Assembly: GCA_043557195.1 (NCBI GenBank) | Contig: CP121314.1 | Coordinates: forward strand, 186,001-250,000 | Origin: Jejuia sp043557195 | GTDB taxonomy: Bacteria; Bacteroidota; Bacteroidia; Flavobacteriales; Flavobacteriaceae | Length of the DNA stretch: 64,000 bases | Direction: 5' to 3' | Shown here: positions 26,936 to 36,542 of the stretch, piece after piece | How positions within the stretch are numbered: position 1 is the first letter of the stretch | Layout: each line of letters opens with the position of its first letter | The notes under the pieces: generated by a model | Databases searched by the model: none | The model's input: the letters and a program-made list of their open reading frames with translations, nothing else | What the model was told of the DNA's origin: nothing | Program-made: the position numbers and the translations under genes

Positions 26936-29509
26936 ATGAAGACAATTTCTATTTGGCGGTTAAAAGCTGTTTTAGTGCTTTTAATTGCTACTTTCATGAT
27001 GCCTCTAAACGTTGATGCACAAAACAAGAGAAAAGACAAGAAAAAGAAGAATAAAACTGAAGTGCCTGCTCCTCCTGCCAAAAAGCCTTCTAAGAAAAAG
27101 ACCATTGCTTCACTAACTAAGTCTAGTAAAAAAATGGAAGGGCTTTTTACTATATACCAAGATACCATAACGGGAGATCTTCAGATGCTCATTTCTGATG
27201 ACGACTTAAATAAAGAGTTTATACATTTTGCACAAGTTGCAGATGGTGTTTTAGAAGCTGGTAGGTTTAGAGGAGCGTATTCCCCTACTCAAGTTATTAA
27301 AATCACTAAGCATTTTAATAAAATTGAATTTATAAAGCAGAATACATCTTTTTACTTTGATCCTGATAACGCACTTTCAAAAGCTAAAAACGCTAATATT
27401 TCAAGTGGAAATATAGCGAGTTTAAAAATTGAGGCGCATGATGATAAAAAAGGGTTGTACTTAATTAAAGCAAGTGATTTATTTTTAAAAGAAACTTTCG
27501 GGCAAATAAAACCCCCTAGATTTCCGGGTAGTTCACCTACGTCTTTCTCTTTAGGGAATCTAGACAAGAACAAAACAAAAATAAATACTATTAAAAATTA
27601 TCCTGATAACGTAAACATTACAGCAGAGTATGTATACTCCAAGCCCTCAGTTTTAAATGGAGGATCTAGTGCCGTTACTGATGGACGAAATGTAAGTATA
27701 AAAATAAACCATAGCCTTATCGCCATGCCTGAAAACGATTATGAGGTTAGGTTTGATGATCCAAGAGTTGGATATTTTACAAGACAAATAGATGACCAGA
27801 CTAGTACGAGTTCTACTCCATACAGAGATTTGATTCACAGATGGCATCTTAAGAAAAAAGACCCTAACACTGAACTTTCTGAACCTGTAGAACCCATTAC
27901 ATGGTGGATTGAAAATACAACACCTATTGAATGGCGAGAAACTATAAAAAATGGTGTTTTGCAGTGGAATAAAGCTTTTGAAAAAGCTGGATTTAAAAAT
28001 GCTATGGTGGTAAAGGTACAGCCAGATGACGCCGAATGGGATGCTGGTGATATTAGGTATAATGTGCTAAGGTGGACATCGTCTCCTAGACCTCCTTTTG
28101 GCGGTTATGGTCCTAGTTTTGTAAACCCAAGAACTGGTCAAATATTAGGAGCAGACATTATGTTAGAATATGTTCATTTTACTAACAGAGTACTTTATGA
28201 TAAAATTTACAATAAAGTTGGTATGGACCTTGAGGAAGACTTCAAATATTGTAGTCTTGGTAATGAAGTACATCAAGAGCTTATGTTTGCTAATGCTGTA
28301 GTTTCTGCAACTGGAGCATCAGATTTAGAAATGGAACGCATCAAAAAAGAATCAATGATGGCATTAATAATGCATGAAGTTGGTCATACCTTAGGTTTAA
28401 ACCATAATATGAAAGCTAGTCAGCTTTTCTCAAGAGCGCAATTAAATGACGCTGATTTCATTGAAGGAAAGTGTTTAACAGCATCTGTAATGGATTATGC
28501 TGCATTAAACATCACCAAAGACAGAAGTAAACAAGGGCAATATGATGATGTTTCTGTTGGACCTTATGATGTATGGGCTATTCAGCTTGGATATAAGCCT
28601 TTTAAATCAGAAAGTGAAAGACAAGCATTATTAAGTGAATCTACGAAACCAGAGCATATTTTTGGCAATGATGCAGATGATATGCGTAGTCCTGGAAAAG
28701 CAATCGACCCAAGAGTTAATGTGTCGGATCAATCTAATGAACAAATAGATTGGTCTATTGATAGAATGCAATTATCTGACCAACTTTTAAAAGAAGCGAA
28801 AGATAACTTTATAAAAGATGGTGATTTTTATGAGGAATTAAAACGTGTGTATTTCGTTTTATCAGGACAGAAGGGAAGTGCTGCAAATACCATTTCAAGA
28901 TTTATTGGTGGCGTTTATGTTGAAAGAGCGCCAGCTGGTCAAAATGGCGCTAAACAACCTTATACACCTGTAAGTTTGGAAGATCAGAAAAAAGCAATGA
29001 ATGCTTTACGCCAATACGTTTTTGCTCCAAATGCATTTGATGCTCCAAATGATTTGTACAACTATTTGGCAAGCCAACGTAGAGGTTTCAATTTTAGATC
29101 ACCGGAGGATCCTAAAATCCATAATCAGGTTTTGGGGTATCAAAAACGCGTGTTAAGTCACTTATTACATTATAACACATTACAAAGAATTACAGATTCT
29201 GAGTTATATGGCAATGACTATAAATTATCAACTATGATGACAGACTTGAACAATGCCATTTTTAAAGCTGATATTTATGGAAGTGTAAATACATTTAGAC
29301 AAAATTTACAATTGGAATATACTGAAATGCTATTAGAGATGCTTACAGGTAAGATAAGCTCAAGATACACGCATAATGCAAAATCAATGGCACTTTACAA
29401 CTTAAAGCGCATAAGAACTATGGCTGCCCCTTCAGGAAACATAGCGTCCAGAGCTCATAAAGAACATTTAAGGACTTTAATTGATAATGGATTAAAGGAA
29501 TTGAAATAA
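26936..29509 (+). CDS. Secreted zinc-dependent metalloprotease (DUF5117/DUF4953 type)
   Basis: An 857-residue exported protein. A signal peptide (1-29, NVDAQ end) is followed by a Lys/Pro-rich linker, a DUF5118/DUF5117-like region (about 60-380) and a catalytic DUF4953-type region. The zincin motif HEVGHTLGLNH starts at His480 (HExxHxxGxxH form), followed by SVMDYAALNI, the metzincin Met-turn equivalent. Such proteins are widespread in Bacteroidota and presumably digest protein in the periplasm or outside the cell. No T9SS C-terminal domain is seen, so the final location is uncertain. It is monocistronic, with its own promoter and terminator. Confidence 0.92.
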   Translation: MKTISIWRLKAVLVLLIATFMMPLNVDAQNKRKDKKKKNKTEVPAPPAKKPSKKKTIASLTKSSKKMEGLFTIYQDTITGDLQMLISDDDLNKEFIHFAQVADGVLEAGRFRGAYSPTQVIKITKHFNKIEFIKQNTSFYFDPDNALSKAKNANISSGNIASLKIEAHDDKKGLYLIKASDLFLKETFGQIKPPRFPGSSPTSFSLGNLDKNKTKINTIKNYPDNVNITAEYVYSKPSVLNGGSSAVTDGRNVSIKINHSLIAMPENDYEVRFDDPRVGYFTRQIDDQTSTSSTPYRDLIHRWHLKKKDPNTELSEPVEPITWWIENTTPIEWRETIKNGVLQWNKAFEKAGFKNAMVVKVQPDDAEWDAGDIRYNVLRWTSSPRPPFGGYGPSFVNPRTGQILGADIMLEYVHFTNRVLYDKIYNKVGMDLEEDFKYCSLGNEVHQELMFANAVVSATGASDLEMERIKKESMMALIMHEVGHTLGLNHNMKASQLFSRAQLNDADFIEGKCLTASVMDYAALNITKDRSKQGQYDDVSVGPYDVWAIQLGYKPFKSESERQALLSESTKPEHIFGNDADDMRSPGKAIDPRVNVSDQSNEQIDWSIDRMQLSDQLLKEAKDNFIKDGDFYEELKRVYFVLSGQKGSAANTISRFIGGVYVERAPAGQNGAKQPYTPVSLEDQKKAMNALRQYVFAPNAFDAPNDLYNYLASQRRGFNFRSPEDPKIHNQVLGYQKRVLSHLLHYNTLQRITDSELYGNDYKLSTMMTDLNNAIFKADIYGSVNTFRQNLQLEYTEMLLEMLTGKISSRYTHNAKSMALYNLKRIRTMAAPSGNIASRAHKEHLRTLIDNGLKELK

Positions 29510-29532
29510 AAGATATATTTCATTACAAACTA

Positions 29533-29563
29533 AAAAAGCTACTTCACATGAAGTAGCTTTTTT
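29533..29563 (+). terminator. Rho-independent terminator after metalloprotease gene
   Basis: Stem AAAAGCTACTTC / GAAGTAGCTTTT with a 4-nt loop and a T7 tail, about 25 bp past the stop codon. The A run on the other side could let it work in both directions. Confidence 0.93.
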
Positions 29564-29670
29564 TATTATGTGGCTGATGTTTCTTTTTAGGGACAATGAA
29601 TTGTTTACTTTATGTTTCATTAACCTACACTTTTGAATAAGCAAAACCTATGCCAATTTATATATTTCAA

Positions 29671-30222
29671 TTAAGAATATTTAGGGATTTTACCTTTTAC
29701 GTCTTTGTAAAAGGCATGTAAATGTTTGAAGTCTGTTTCAACATCATCAGTTGGGTAAAAAGGTTTAGAAAATGTGTTTCGTTTATTTTCAAAATCTAAA
29801 GTAAACATCACTATAGGAACTTTAGCTGCTTTCGCAATATAGTAGAAACCTGTACGCCACTGCTCTACTTTTTTTCTAGTTCCTTCAGGGGCTAACGCTA
29901 TTCTAAAAGTATCATTCTCTTCAAACAATTTTGCAATGGCTTCTACTTTATTTTGGTTATTTTGTCTATCTATTGGCCTTCCTCCCAATGCTCTAAAAAA
30001 GTATCCGAAGGGAAAAACAAAAAGCTCCTTTTTGCCAATAAAATTGACTTTTACACCTAAAACACCACGTACCAAAACACCAATATAGAAATCGTGCCAA
30101 CTTGTATGGGGCGCAGCGATAATTACTGCTTTTTTAATGTCGTTTTGAAGAATTTTGTAGTGTCCGTCAACCTGCCAGCCCAATACTTTAAAATAAATTA
30201 ATTTAGCTAGCCATTGCCTCAT
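29671..30222 (-). CDS. PlsC-type 1-acyl-sn-glycerol-3-phosphate acyltransferase family protein
   Basis: A 183-residue acyltransferase of the LPLAT family. The catalytic HxxxxD motif is HTSWHD (39-44), the second block is around FIGKKELF (61-68), and the acyl-acceptor motif EGTR is at 113-116. It is shorter than PlsC of E. coli (about 245 residues) but usual for short Bacteroidota members. It sits 1 bp after kdnB at the end of a six-gene minus-strand run that includes kdsB, so it may acylate a lipid or lipopolysaccharide precursor rather than phospholipid. That alternative is inferred from context. Confidence 0.88.
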   Translation of the reverse strand: MRQWLAKLIYFKVLGWQVDGHYKILQNDIKKAVIIAAPHTSWHDFYIGVLVRGVLGVKVNFIGKKELFVFPFGYFFRALGGRPIDRQNNQNKVEAIAKLFEENDTFRIALAPEGTRKKVEQWRTGFYYIAKAAKVPIVMFTLDFENKRNTFSKPFYPTDDVETDFKHLHAFYKDVKGKIPKYS

Positions 30223-30223
30223 A

Positions 30224-31306
30224 CTACATCTTTAGATAAAGTTCTTTGAGTTTTTTAGGAGTAATCGTTTTTTGCCAATTTTTGCCAATTGCATTTTCCC
30301 ATAGTGGTTCTAAGCTTAACGCAATGTGTATCATAGTATCTAAATCTTTTTCACTCAAAGCTGCGCAAATACCTGTTGGAAGTGTAATATTATGCTTGTC
30401 CATCATCTTCTTGAAAAGGGTAACATCTTTTGGGTAAAACTCTTCTAAATGATTGAAAACAATACAATTACCAATACCATGTTTTGTTCCTAATAAATAA
30501 GACAAACCATAACTCATAGCGTGAGCCACACCTACCTGAGAATAAGCAATACTCATACCACCATGCCATGACGCCATCATCAATTTATCCTGCGCTTCTT
30601 TTTTTGATAATTTACCATCTAAATAAATCTCTTTGCATAAACTATAAGCCATATCGCCATAAGTCTTACTAAATGCATTCAAATAGGTGCCGCTTAAAGA
30701 TTCTACACTGTGTATAAAACAATCCATACCTGTATAGAACCACTGTTGTTTTGAAACACCACCTGTCAACTCAGGGTCTAAAACTACCTGATCAAAAGGC
30801 GTATAATCTGAATTTATTCCTAATTTTCGCGTTGGCCCAGTTAAAACTGTGGTTCTAGAAACCTCTGCTCCCGTTCCAGAAATGGTTGGAATACCTACGT
30901 GATATATTGCTTTGTTTTTCACCAAATCCCAGCCTTGATAATCTTCCGCACTACCTTCATTTGTTAGCATTATAGCCACGGCTTTGGCTAAATCTAAAAC
31001 AGAGCCTCCTCCAATACCAACAATACCAGATGGTCTTTCTTTTGATGTTAAAATAATATGCTCCACCAGTTCATCTACTTGTGATGTTTTTGGCTCTTCT
31101 TCAGTTGAAATATATATGATTTTATCCTCGTAAGAAATAGGTATTCTAGAGGTTACATTAATTTCTGTCTTAAACACATCATCCACCAAATAAACAAATG
31201 GAGCGTTATTGTTTAAGCGATTCGGGGACAATAATTCACCTAACTGATTGAAACTACCTCTGCCAAAAATTACTCTTGGCACCATTGGAAAGTTTTTATA
31301 ACTCAT
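30224..31306 (-). CDS. kdnB: 3-deoxy-D-manno-octulosonate 8-oxidase KdnB-like iron alcohol dehydrogenase
   Basis: A 360-residue iron-containing alcohol dehydrogenase. The N-terminus VPRVIFGRGSFNQL and overall pattern match KdnB of Shewanella, which oxidises C8 of Kdo so that KdnA can aminate it to 8-amino-Kdo for lipopolysaccharide. Visible features are GIGGGSVLDLAKAVA (about 97-111, NAD-binding), TISGTGAEVSRTTVLTG (about 141-157) and metal-site histidines in the QVGVAHAMSYGL and GTKHGIGNCIVFNH segments. The gene lies in the same run as kdsB, which activates Kdo, and this supports the assignment. No kdnA-type aminotransferase is in the window. Confidence 0.82.
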   Translation of the reverse strand: MSYKNFPMVPRVIFGRGSFNQLGELLSPNRLNNNAPFVYLVDDVFKTEINVTSRIPISYEDKIIYISTEEEPKTSQVDELVEHIILTSKERPSGIVGIGGGSVLDLAKAVAIMLTNEGSAEDYQGWDLVKNKAIYHVGIPTISGTGAEVSRTTVLTGPTRKLGINSDYTPFDQVVLDPELTGGVSKQQWFYTGMDCFIHSVESLSGTYLNAFSKTYGDMAYSLCKEIYLDGKLSKKEAQDKLMMASWHGGMSIAYSQVGVAHAMSYGLSYLLGTKHGIGNCIVFNHLEEFYPKDVTLFKKMMDKHNITLPTGICAALSEKDLDTMIHIALSLEPLWENAIGKNWQKTITPKKLKELYLKM

Positions 31307-31399
31307 GCAGTGTATTTTCTTTTACAAAATGTAAAAATAGTATTATTTTATTTTTACCTATTTAAATTAACTCGAAACTTTGAAAGTATTTTTTTAAAA

Positions 31400-32104
31400 T
31401 TATGGTACAAATTTTAAAAGATCTCGCAATGTTTGTATGGTTTTATATTTTTTTCCATTTGTCTCTTTCTTAGTAACCATTTCGTGTGCCCAAGTAGTGT
31501 GAAATGGCACATGAACAGCTTGTGCACTTATGTTGACCAATGGTAAAACATCAGATTTTAACGAATTTCCTATCATTAAAAATTCCGAAGGGTTAATATC
31601 TAAATGATCTAAAAGTTTTGAATAATTAGCTTCTTTCTTATCACTCAACACTTCAATGTGATGAAAGTAGGAAGTTAAACCAGATTTTTCCAATTTCCGT
31701 TCTTGATCTAACAAATCGCCTTTGGTAGCTAGAATAAGTCTGTATTTTTTTGATAGTTGTTGCAAAACCTCTTCCACACCATCCAACAACTCTACAGGTT
31801 TATTTAGCATGTCTTTACCAATATTCACAATTTTCTCAATAGTTCTATTTGAAATGGTATAATTTGATAGCTCTAAAGCACTTTCTACCATAGAGAGTGT
31901 AAATGCTTTAACACCATAACCGTAAAGTGGCAAATTGCCTATTTCCATTTTAAATAATTCTTGATCTATTTTGTTTGGGGTTTCAAACTCCGATAGTAAT
32001 CTAGCAAACTCCTCTTCAGCTTCGCGAAAATAAGTCTCGTTTACCCAAAGCGTATCATCGGCATCAAAACCTATTACTTTTATTCTAGTAAAATCTACTT
32101 CCAT
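31400..32104 (-). CDS. HAD-family hydrolase
   Basis: A 234-residue haloacid-dehalogenase-like phosphatase. Motif I is DADDT with Asp14 and Asp16, motif II lies at LILATKG (about 136-142), and motif III/IV is MIGNSLKSDVLPLVNI (about 177-192). The cap is helical (HAD-IA type). It overlaps the start region of kdsB by 10 bp and precedes kdnB by 93 bp, so it is probably part of a Kdo-related unit. It does not carry the DVDGVLTDG signature of KdsC, so it should not be called a Kdo-8-phosphate phosphatase without further evidence. Confidence 0.85.
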   Translation of the reverse strand: MEVDFTRIKVIGFDADDTLWVNETYFREAEEEFARLLSEFETPNKIDQELFKMEIGNLPLYGYGVKAFTLSMVESALELSNYTISNRTIEKIVNIGKDMLNKPVELLDGVEEVLQQLSKKYRLILATKGDLLDQERKLEKSGLTSYFHHIEVLSDKKEANYSKLLDHLDINPSEFLMIGNSLKSDVLPLVNISAQAVHVPFHTTWAHEMVTKKETNGKKYKTIQTLRDLLKFVP

Positions 32105-32823
32105 AGTTTATTTGCGCGTTCTAAATCTTCTGGTGTATCTATTTCTACACCTTCCACTGAAGTTTCTACCATTTTAATACGTTTTCCATATTCTAAATAC
32201 CGTAGTTGCTCTAACTTTTCTGAAGCCTCTAAAGTCAACATAGGTAAGCGATAAAAATCTAAGAGTGCCTGTTTTCTAAAGGCATACACTCCTTTATGTT
32301 TGTAATATTTAACATCAACTGATGTATCCCTAGGAAACGGAATTGGGCTACGCGAAAAATACAACGCAAAACCAAAATTATCTAAAACTACCTTTACTGT
32401 ATTTGGGTTTTCAATCTCCTCTTTATCTGTAATTCGGACCATTAAAGATGCTAAATCAACTTCCTTTTTATCATCTTTTCTAAAAACCTCAATTAACTTT
32501 TTTAAGGATTCGGCATCAGTAAAAGGCTCATCACCTTGAACGTTTACCACAACATCAATATCCAAATTCTCAACCGCCTCAGCAATTCTATCGCTCCCGC
32601 ACTCATGTTCCTTTTTGCTCATCATCACTTTACCTCCATTACTAGCTATTTCCTTATAAATAATATCGCTATCAGTAACTACAATCACATCATCAAACAA
32701 TTGTGTAGCAACAGTAGCTTCATAAGTTCGAAGAATTACAGTTTTCCCTCCTAAATCTTGCATAAGCTTTCCAGGAAATCGAGATGCGCTGTAACGCGCA
32801 GGAATCATTGAAATAATTTTCAT
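32095..32823 (-). CDS. kdsB: 3-deoxy-manno-octulosonate cytidylyltransferase
   Basis: A 242-residue CMP-Kdo synthetase, which activates Kdo with CTP for transfer to lipid A. Family motifs are IPARYSASRFPGK at residues 7-19 (nucleotide binding), VVNVQGDEPF at about 91-100, YFSRSPIPFPRD at about 134-145, and the C-terminal EGVEIDTPEDLERA at about 224-237. Length is normal. It overlaps the downstream HAD hydrolase gene by 10 bp and follows the DUF4126 gene by 39 bp. Confidence 0.96.
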   Translation of the reverse strand: MKIISMIPARYSASRFPGKLMQDLGGKTVILRTYEATVATQLFDDVIVVTDSDIIYKEIASNGGKVMMSKKEHECGSDRIAEAVENLDIDVVVNVQGDEPFTDAESLKKLIEVFRKDDKKEVDLASLMVRITDKEEIENPNTVKVVLDNFGFALYFSRSPIPFPRDTSVDVKYYKHKGVYAFRKQALLDFYRLPMLTLEASEKLEQLRYLEYGKRIKMVETSVEGVEIDTPEDLERANKLWK

Positions 32824-32862
32824 GTATTGGTTGTAAGTTGAGACATCAAAAATACCAAATAT

Positions 32863-33438
32863 TTATCCAACTGGTTTTTTCTTCCGTTTGAAACGGATAA
32901 ATAATTTAAAAATGATCAGCAAAATTACAACTACCAAAACCAGAGCTATAATGGGAACAAAAATTGAAAGTGCCGACATTACTACTGACGTGCCAGTTTC
33001 TAAAGTTGATACAACAGGATTTGCAATGCCACCTGTTGTTGCTGTTGAGGCTAACCGTGTTGTGCCAGATGTTCCTGCGATAGCCGCGGCTGTTCCTCCT
33101 CCAGCTATAATTGCTAGTGCCCAAGTGGTTACTGGACTTAAATCAGCAACCGTAGACAACATTACTGCAGTTCCTGCTAAAGCTGCCAATGGTACCGCAA
33201 TACTATCTAATAAATTGTCAACATACGGAATAAAATAAGCGCATATTTCTACTAAAGTTGCTACACCTAAAGTGATAAGTGCAGGCATGCCACCAACCCA
33301 TTGCCAAGATTCATTAAGCTGCCAAACATCAAAATGTGCAGCCAAACTCAATGCAAACAAGGGTAAAAAAACGCGAAACCCAACCGATGCGGATAAGCCT
33401 ATGCCTAAGCAAATACTAAGTACTGTTTCTGGTGTCAT
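32863..33438 (-). CDS. DUF4126 membrane protein
   Basis: A 191-residue integral membrane protein with about five hydrophobic helices (about 5-30, 50-70, 78-100, 105-130, 155-182) and a basic C-terminal tail (FKRKKKPVG). The N-terminal half (GLSASVGFRVFLPLFALSL) and the glycine/alanine-rich centre match DUF4126, a family of unknown function. It lies 10 bp after the helicase gene and 39 bp before kdsB, so it is probably cotranscribed with both. Confidence 0.85.
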   Translation of the reverse strand: MTPETVLSICLGIGLSASVGFRVFLPLFALSLAAHFDVWQLNESWQWVGGMPALITLGVATLVEICAYFIPYVDNLLDSIAVPLAALAGTAVMLSTVADLSPVTTWALAIIAGGGTAAAIAGTSGTTRLASTATTGGIANPVVSTLETGTSVVMSALSIFVPIIALVLVVVILLIIFKLFIRFKRKKKPVG

Positions 33439-33448
33439 TTAATTTATA

Positions 33449-34873
33449 TTATTCCTCAAAAAAGTTATCTTTAAAACCAATAAGATACAATTTTTCTTTG
33501 GCTCTTGTTACAGCTGTGTATAACCATCTTAAATAATCAACATCTATACCATTTGGCAAATATGGCTGCTCTACAAACACAGTATTCCATTGTCCACCTT
33601 GTGATTTATGACAAGTTATAGCATAAGAGAACTTCACTTGTAGTGCATTAAAATGCTTATTATTCTTAACTTTTAAAAACTTTTTATAATTACTGGTTTC
33701 ATTTTCAAAATCCTTCATTACCTCTTGGTATAAACGGTTGGAATCGTCATAAGAAAGTGATGGTGTTTCAGCATGAATCGTGTCTAAAAGCAATACCGTT
33801 TCAAAAGGTCGCATTCTAGGGTAATCTACCATACGTACTTTAACTTCCGCGAAGCGAAAACCATACAACTCCACAATTTTAAAAATCTCAAGTACTTCAA
33901 TGATATCGCCATTTGCAATAAACCCAGCTTCCGTAGTAGGTTTTATCCAAAAATAATTGTTCTTAACCACCATAAGATAATCACCAGAAGACAGTTCATT
34001 CTCATTAAATAGAATCCTACTACGTATTTGTTGATTATACATATTAGCGCGTTTATTACTCCTTACAATAATTGCGGTTTCCTCATTACCTAAATTACTG
34101 TAAGCATCGTTAATGGCATCCATAATTTCATAGCCATCAATCAATCTTACTATATCCTTAAAACCTTGTAATTCAAACTTAAATACATCAAAAAAGTCGC
34201 TTGCTAGCGTTTCCCGTAAAGTCGTTGCATTTATTAAAATACCCGAGTCTTGTTCTTGCCGTACAACCTCATCCAACTCCATTTTGGTAACTTCCTTATT
34301 GTAATTTAATGCTAATTTATTTTCATCTAAGGCTGGACTAACATCTAAATTAATAGGTGGCAATTGCGCAGTATCACCAATGAGTAATAATTTACATTTG
34401 AAACCTGAATAGACATACTGCATTAAATCATCCAGAAGCGAACCATTTTCGAATAATTTAGAATCTCCTGGTGTATCAGGAATCATAGAAGCTTCATCTA
34501 CAATAAAAATAGTGTTTTTATGCTTGTTGGGTTGTAATACAAATTTTACTCCACCACCTGAACTCTTTTTGGGAAAATATATTTTTTTATGAATGGTAAA
34601 CGCCTCCTTTTTAGAATAATTAGCAATTACCTTAGCCGCCCTACCTGTTGGTGCTAATAAAACAGCACTCATTTTAGCTTTCCATAAGTTGTTAACAATG
34701 GTGCTTACAATAGTTGTTTTTCCAGTACCAGCATACCCTTTAAGTAAATAGATAGTATTTGGGGTTTTACTGAAGATAAATTGCGAAAGCTGCTGTAAAA
34801 CAATATCTTGCTTTAACGTAGGCTGAAAAGGAAAATGTTGCTTAACAAGAGAATAAAATTCAGCTGAGGTCAT
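33449..34873 (-). CDS. RecD-like superfamily 1 DNA helicase
   Basis: A 474-residue ATP-dependent helicase. Walker A is GYAGTGKTT (about 44-52), followed by the Ia-like APTGRAAKVI (about 74-83), Walker B FIVDEASM, motif III-like LIGDTAQLPPI, and the C-terminal motifs VKFSYAITCHKSQGGQW (about 421-437) and YTAVTRAKEKLYLIG (about 452-466). This matches the short RecD2/Dda-like helicases annotated in Bacteroidota as ATP-dependent RecD-like DNA helicase. It lacks the RecD2 N-terminal extension. It is the first gene of the minus-strand run leading to kdsB and kdnB. Confidence 0.92.
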   Translation of the reverse strand: MTSAEFYSLVKQHFPFQPTLKQDIVLQQLSQFIFSKTPNTIYLLKGYAGTGKTTIVSTIVNNLWKAKMSAVLLAPTGRAAKVIANYSKKEAFTIHKKIYFPKKSSGGGVKFVLQPNKHKNTIFIVDEASMIPDTPGDSKLFENGSLLDDLMQYVYSGFKCKLLLIGDTAQLPPINLDVSPALDENKLALNYNKEVTKMELDEVVRQEQDSGILINATTLRETLASDFFDVFKFELQGFKDIVRLIDGYEIMDAINDAYSNLGNEETAIIVRSNKRANMYNQQIRSRILFNENELSSGDYLMVVKNNYFWIKPTTEAGFIANGDIIEVLEIFKIVELYGFRFAEVKVRMVDYPRMRPFETVLLLDTIHAETPSLSYDDSNRLYQEVMKDFENETSNYKKFLKVKNNKHFNALQVKFSYAITCHKSQGGQWNTVFVEQPYLPNGIDVDYLRWLYTAVTRAKEKLYLIGFKDNFFEE

Positions 34874-34954
34874 TAAAGGGCAAAACGTTTTAGAAATTAT
34901 TCAAATATAGAAATGATTTTTATTAAGATAGTTTTAACCATTAAAAAAAAATTG

Positions 34955-34962
34955 TAGATTTG
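34955..34962 (+). promoter_or_regulatory. Bacteroidota -7 promoter element for the 35000-37081 operon
   Basis: TAGATTTG, a perfect TAnnTTTG, sits 37 bp before the ATG at 35000. The -33 side shows only a T-rich stretch (GTTTTAA). Confidence 0.6.
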
Positions 34963-34999
34963 CGAAAGACCATTATTAAACTTATAACAAAAAAACACT

Positions 35000-35743
35000 A
35001 TGTTAACAGTAATTCTCGTTGTAGTTGGTGTAATATTACTAACCATAGCTTTAGTTAAGCTAGTTGATAAATTTATCCCTTCAAAATTTAAACCTGTATT
35101 AATGATAGCCCTTTGGGTATTAATTGGTTTTTTAGGTTACCAAACATTTATGTCCATTTACAACCCTATTCTTTTTAACAAGGAAAAAGATAAGCGTTAC
35201 GCACAAGTTATCAAAAGTTTAGAGGATATAAGAAACGCGCAATTAGCGCATAGAACAGTTACCGGTAAATTTGCTGGAAACTGGGATCACTTAGTGAAAT
35301 TTATAGACACTGCTGATTTTACTTTAACTCAGCGTAGAGATTCTAGTGTTGTTGATGAAGAATTAACAAAACGCTATGGAGGTGTTGAAACTTTTAAAGA
35401 CATCGTTATCATTGATACTCTTGGAACTAAATCTGTTAAAGATTCTATTTTCAAAAATTCTGACAGATACAAAACTATGATGAACGTGCCTGTTGGTGAG
35501 GAAGGTGCTAAATTTAAATTACAGGCGGGTTATTTAGAACAAAACGATATACAAATCCCTGTTTTTGAAGCTTCAGTTAAAAAAGCTGTAATATTGTTTG
35601 ACCAACCTAGAGAATTAGTATTACAAGAAAACGAAGTAGTTTCTGTTGAAGCTGTAAATGGCGATGAAATTAAAGTTGGTTCTATGGATGAAGTTAAAAC
35701 TATAGGAAACTGGCCAAAAACATATGGCAACCAAAAAGACTAA
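35000..35743 (+). CDS. Conserved membrane protein of unknown function
   Basis: A 247-residue protein with two N-terminal hydrophobic helices (about 1-22 and 32-52), a short charged segment (FNKEKDKRYAQVIKSLEDIR), and a soluble C-terminal part rich in beta structure. I do not recognise a named domain. The topology places the C-terminal part on one side of the inner membrane. It overlaps the DUF3822 gene by 20 bp and is first in a three-gene unit with rsmD, an arrangement I recall as usual in Flavobacteriaceae. The context does not reveal its role. Confidence 0.75.
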   Translation: MLTVILVVVGVILLTIALVKLVDKFIPSKFKPVLMIALWVLIGFLGYQTFMSIYNPILFNKEKDKRYAQVIKSLEDIRNAQLAHRTVTGKFAGNWDHLVKFIDTADFTLTQRRDSSVVDEELTKRYGGVETFKDIVIIDTLGTKSVKDSIFKNSDRYKTMMNVPVGEEGAKFKLQAGYLEQNDIQIPVFEASVKKAVILFDQPRELVLQENEVVSVEAVNGDEIKVGSMDEVKTIGNWPKTYGNQKD

Positions 35744-36542
35744 AGACTTAGATATAATTACCAATCAGAAACTGTCCATTCAAATTAGTTTGAGTGGACT
35801 TTCTTTTTGTATCCTAAATACAGTTTCAAAAGCAATTACAAATTTCGAACATATTGCCTTTGATAAAAAAGTAAATCCGTTTGAAGCATTAGAGCGATTG
35901 ATTCATTATTTCGATACCAGAGACTATCTAAAAACAACGTTTGATGATATTTTAATCATACATGAAAACGATTTGTCCACGCTAGTTCCTAAAGCTTTAT
36001 TTAATAAAGACTACTTAGCAGATTACTTAAAGTTTAATTCCAAAATTCTTAAATCAGATTATTTAAGTTATGATGTTTTAGAGTATAATGAAACTGTTAA
36101 TGTTTATGTGCCTTATGTAAATATTAACAATTATATTTATGATGCTTTTGGATCGTTTACGTTTAAGCATTTCTCTACAGTCTTAATTGATAAAATATTT
36201 AAAGGTGAAAAAGATAAAAGCGCGACTAAGGTTTACACTCATATAGGTGCACACCATTTTGAGATTGTTGCCATAGATAATGGAAAGCTAAAACTTTATA
36301 ATACGTTTGAATATAATAATCCAGAAGATTTCATCTACTATTTACTATTTACTTTAGAGCAACTTGAGTATGATACTGAAACTATAGATGTTACTTTAAT
36401 TGGAAACATCTCGTCTGAAGACGATTTATATAAGGTTGCATATAAGTATATCAGGAATATTGCATTAGAAGATGGTGATAGCAGCATACCTAACGAAGAA
36501 GACTCTAAACATTCCAATTACATCATTGCAAATAGTTTTTAA
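35724..36542 (+). CDS. DUF3822 family protein
   Basis: A 272-residue protein matching DUF3822, a Bacteroidota family with an actin-like ATPase flavour (IQISLSGLSFCILNTVSKAI near the N-terminus and THIGAHHFEIVAIDNGKLKL at about 172-191, with a two-domain repeat). Its function is unknown. It overlaps the upstream membrane gene by 20 bp and shares 1 bp (TAATG) with rsmD, so all three are translated together. The stable link to rsmD suggests a housekeeping role, but this is inference. Confidence 0.85.
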   Translation: MATKKTKDLDIITNQKLSIQISLSGLSFCILNTVSKAITNFEHIAFDKKVNPFEALERLIHYFDTRDYLKTTFDDILIIHENDLSTLVPKALFNKDYLADYLKFNSKILKSDYLSYDVLEYNETVNVYVPYVNINNYIYDAFGSFTFKHFSTVLIDKIFKGEKDKSATKVYTHIGAHHFEIVAIDNGKLKLYNTFEYNNPEDFIYYLLFTLEQLEYDTETIDVTLIGNISSEDDLYKVAYKYIRNIALEDGDSSIPNEEDSKHSNYIIANSF

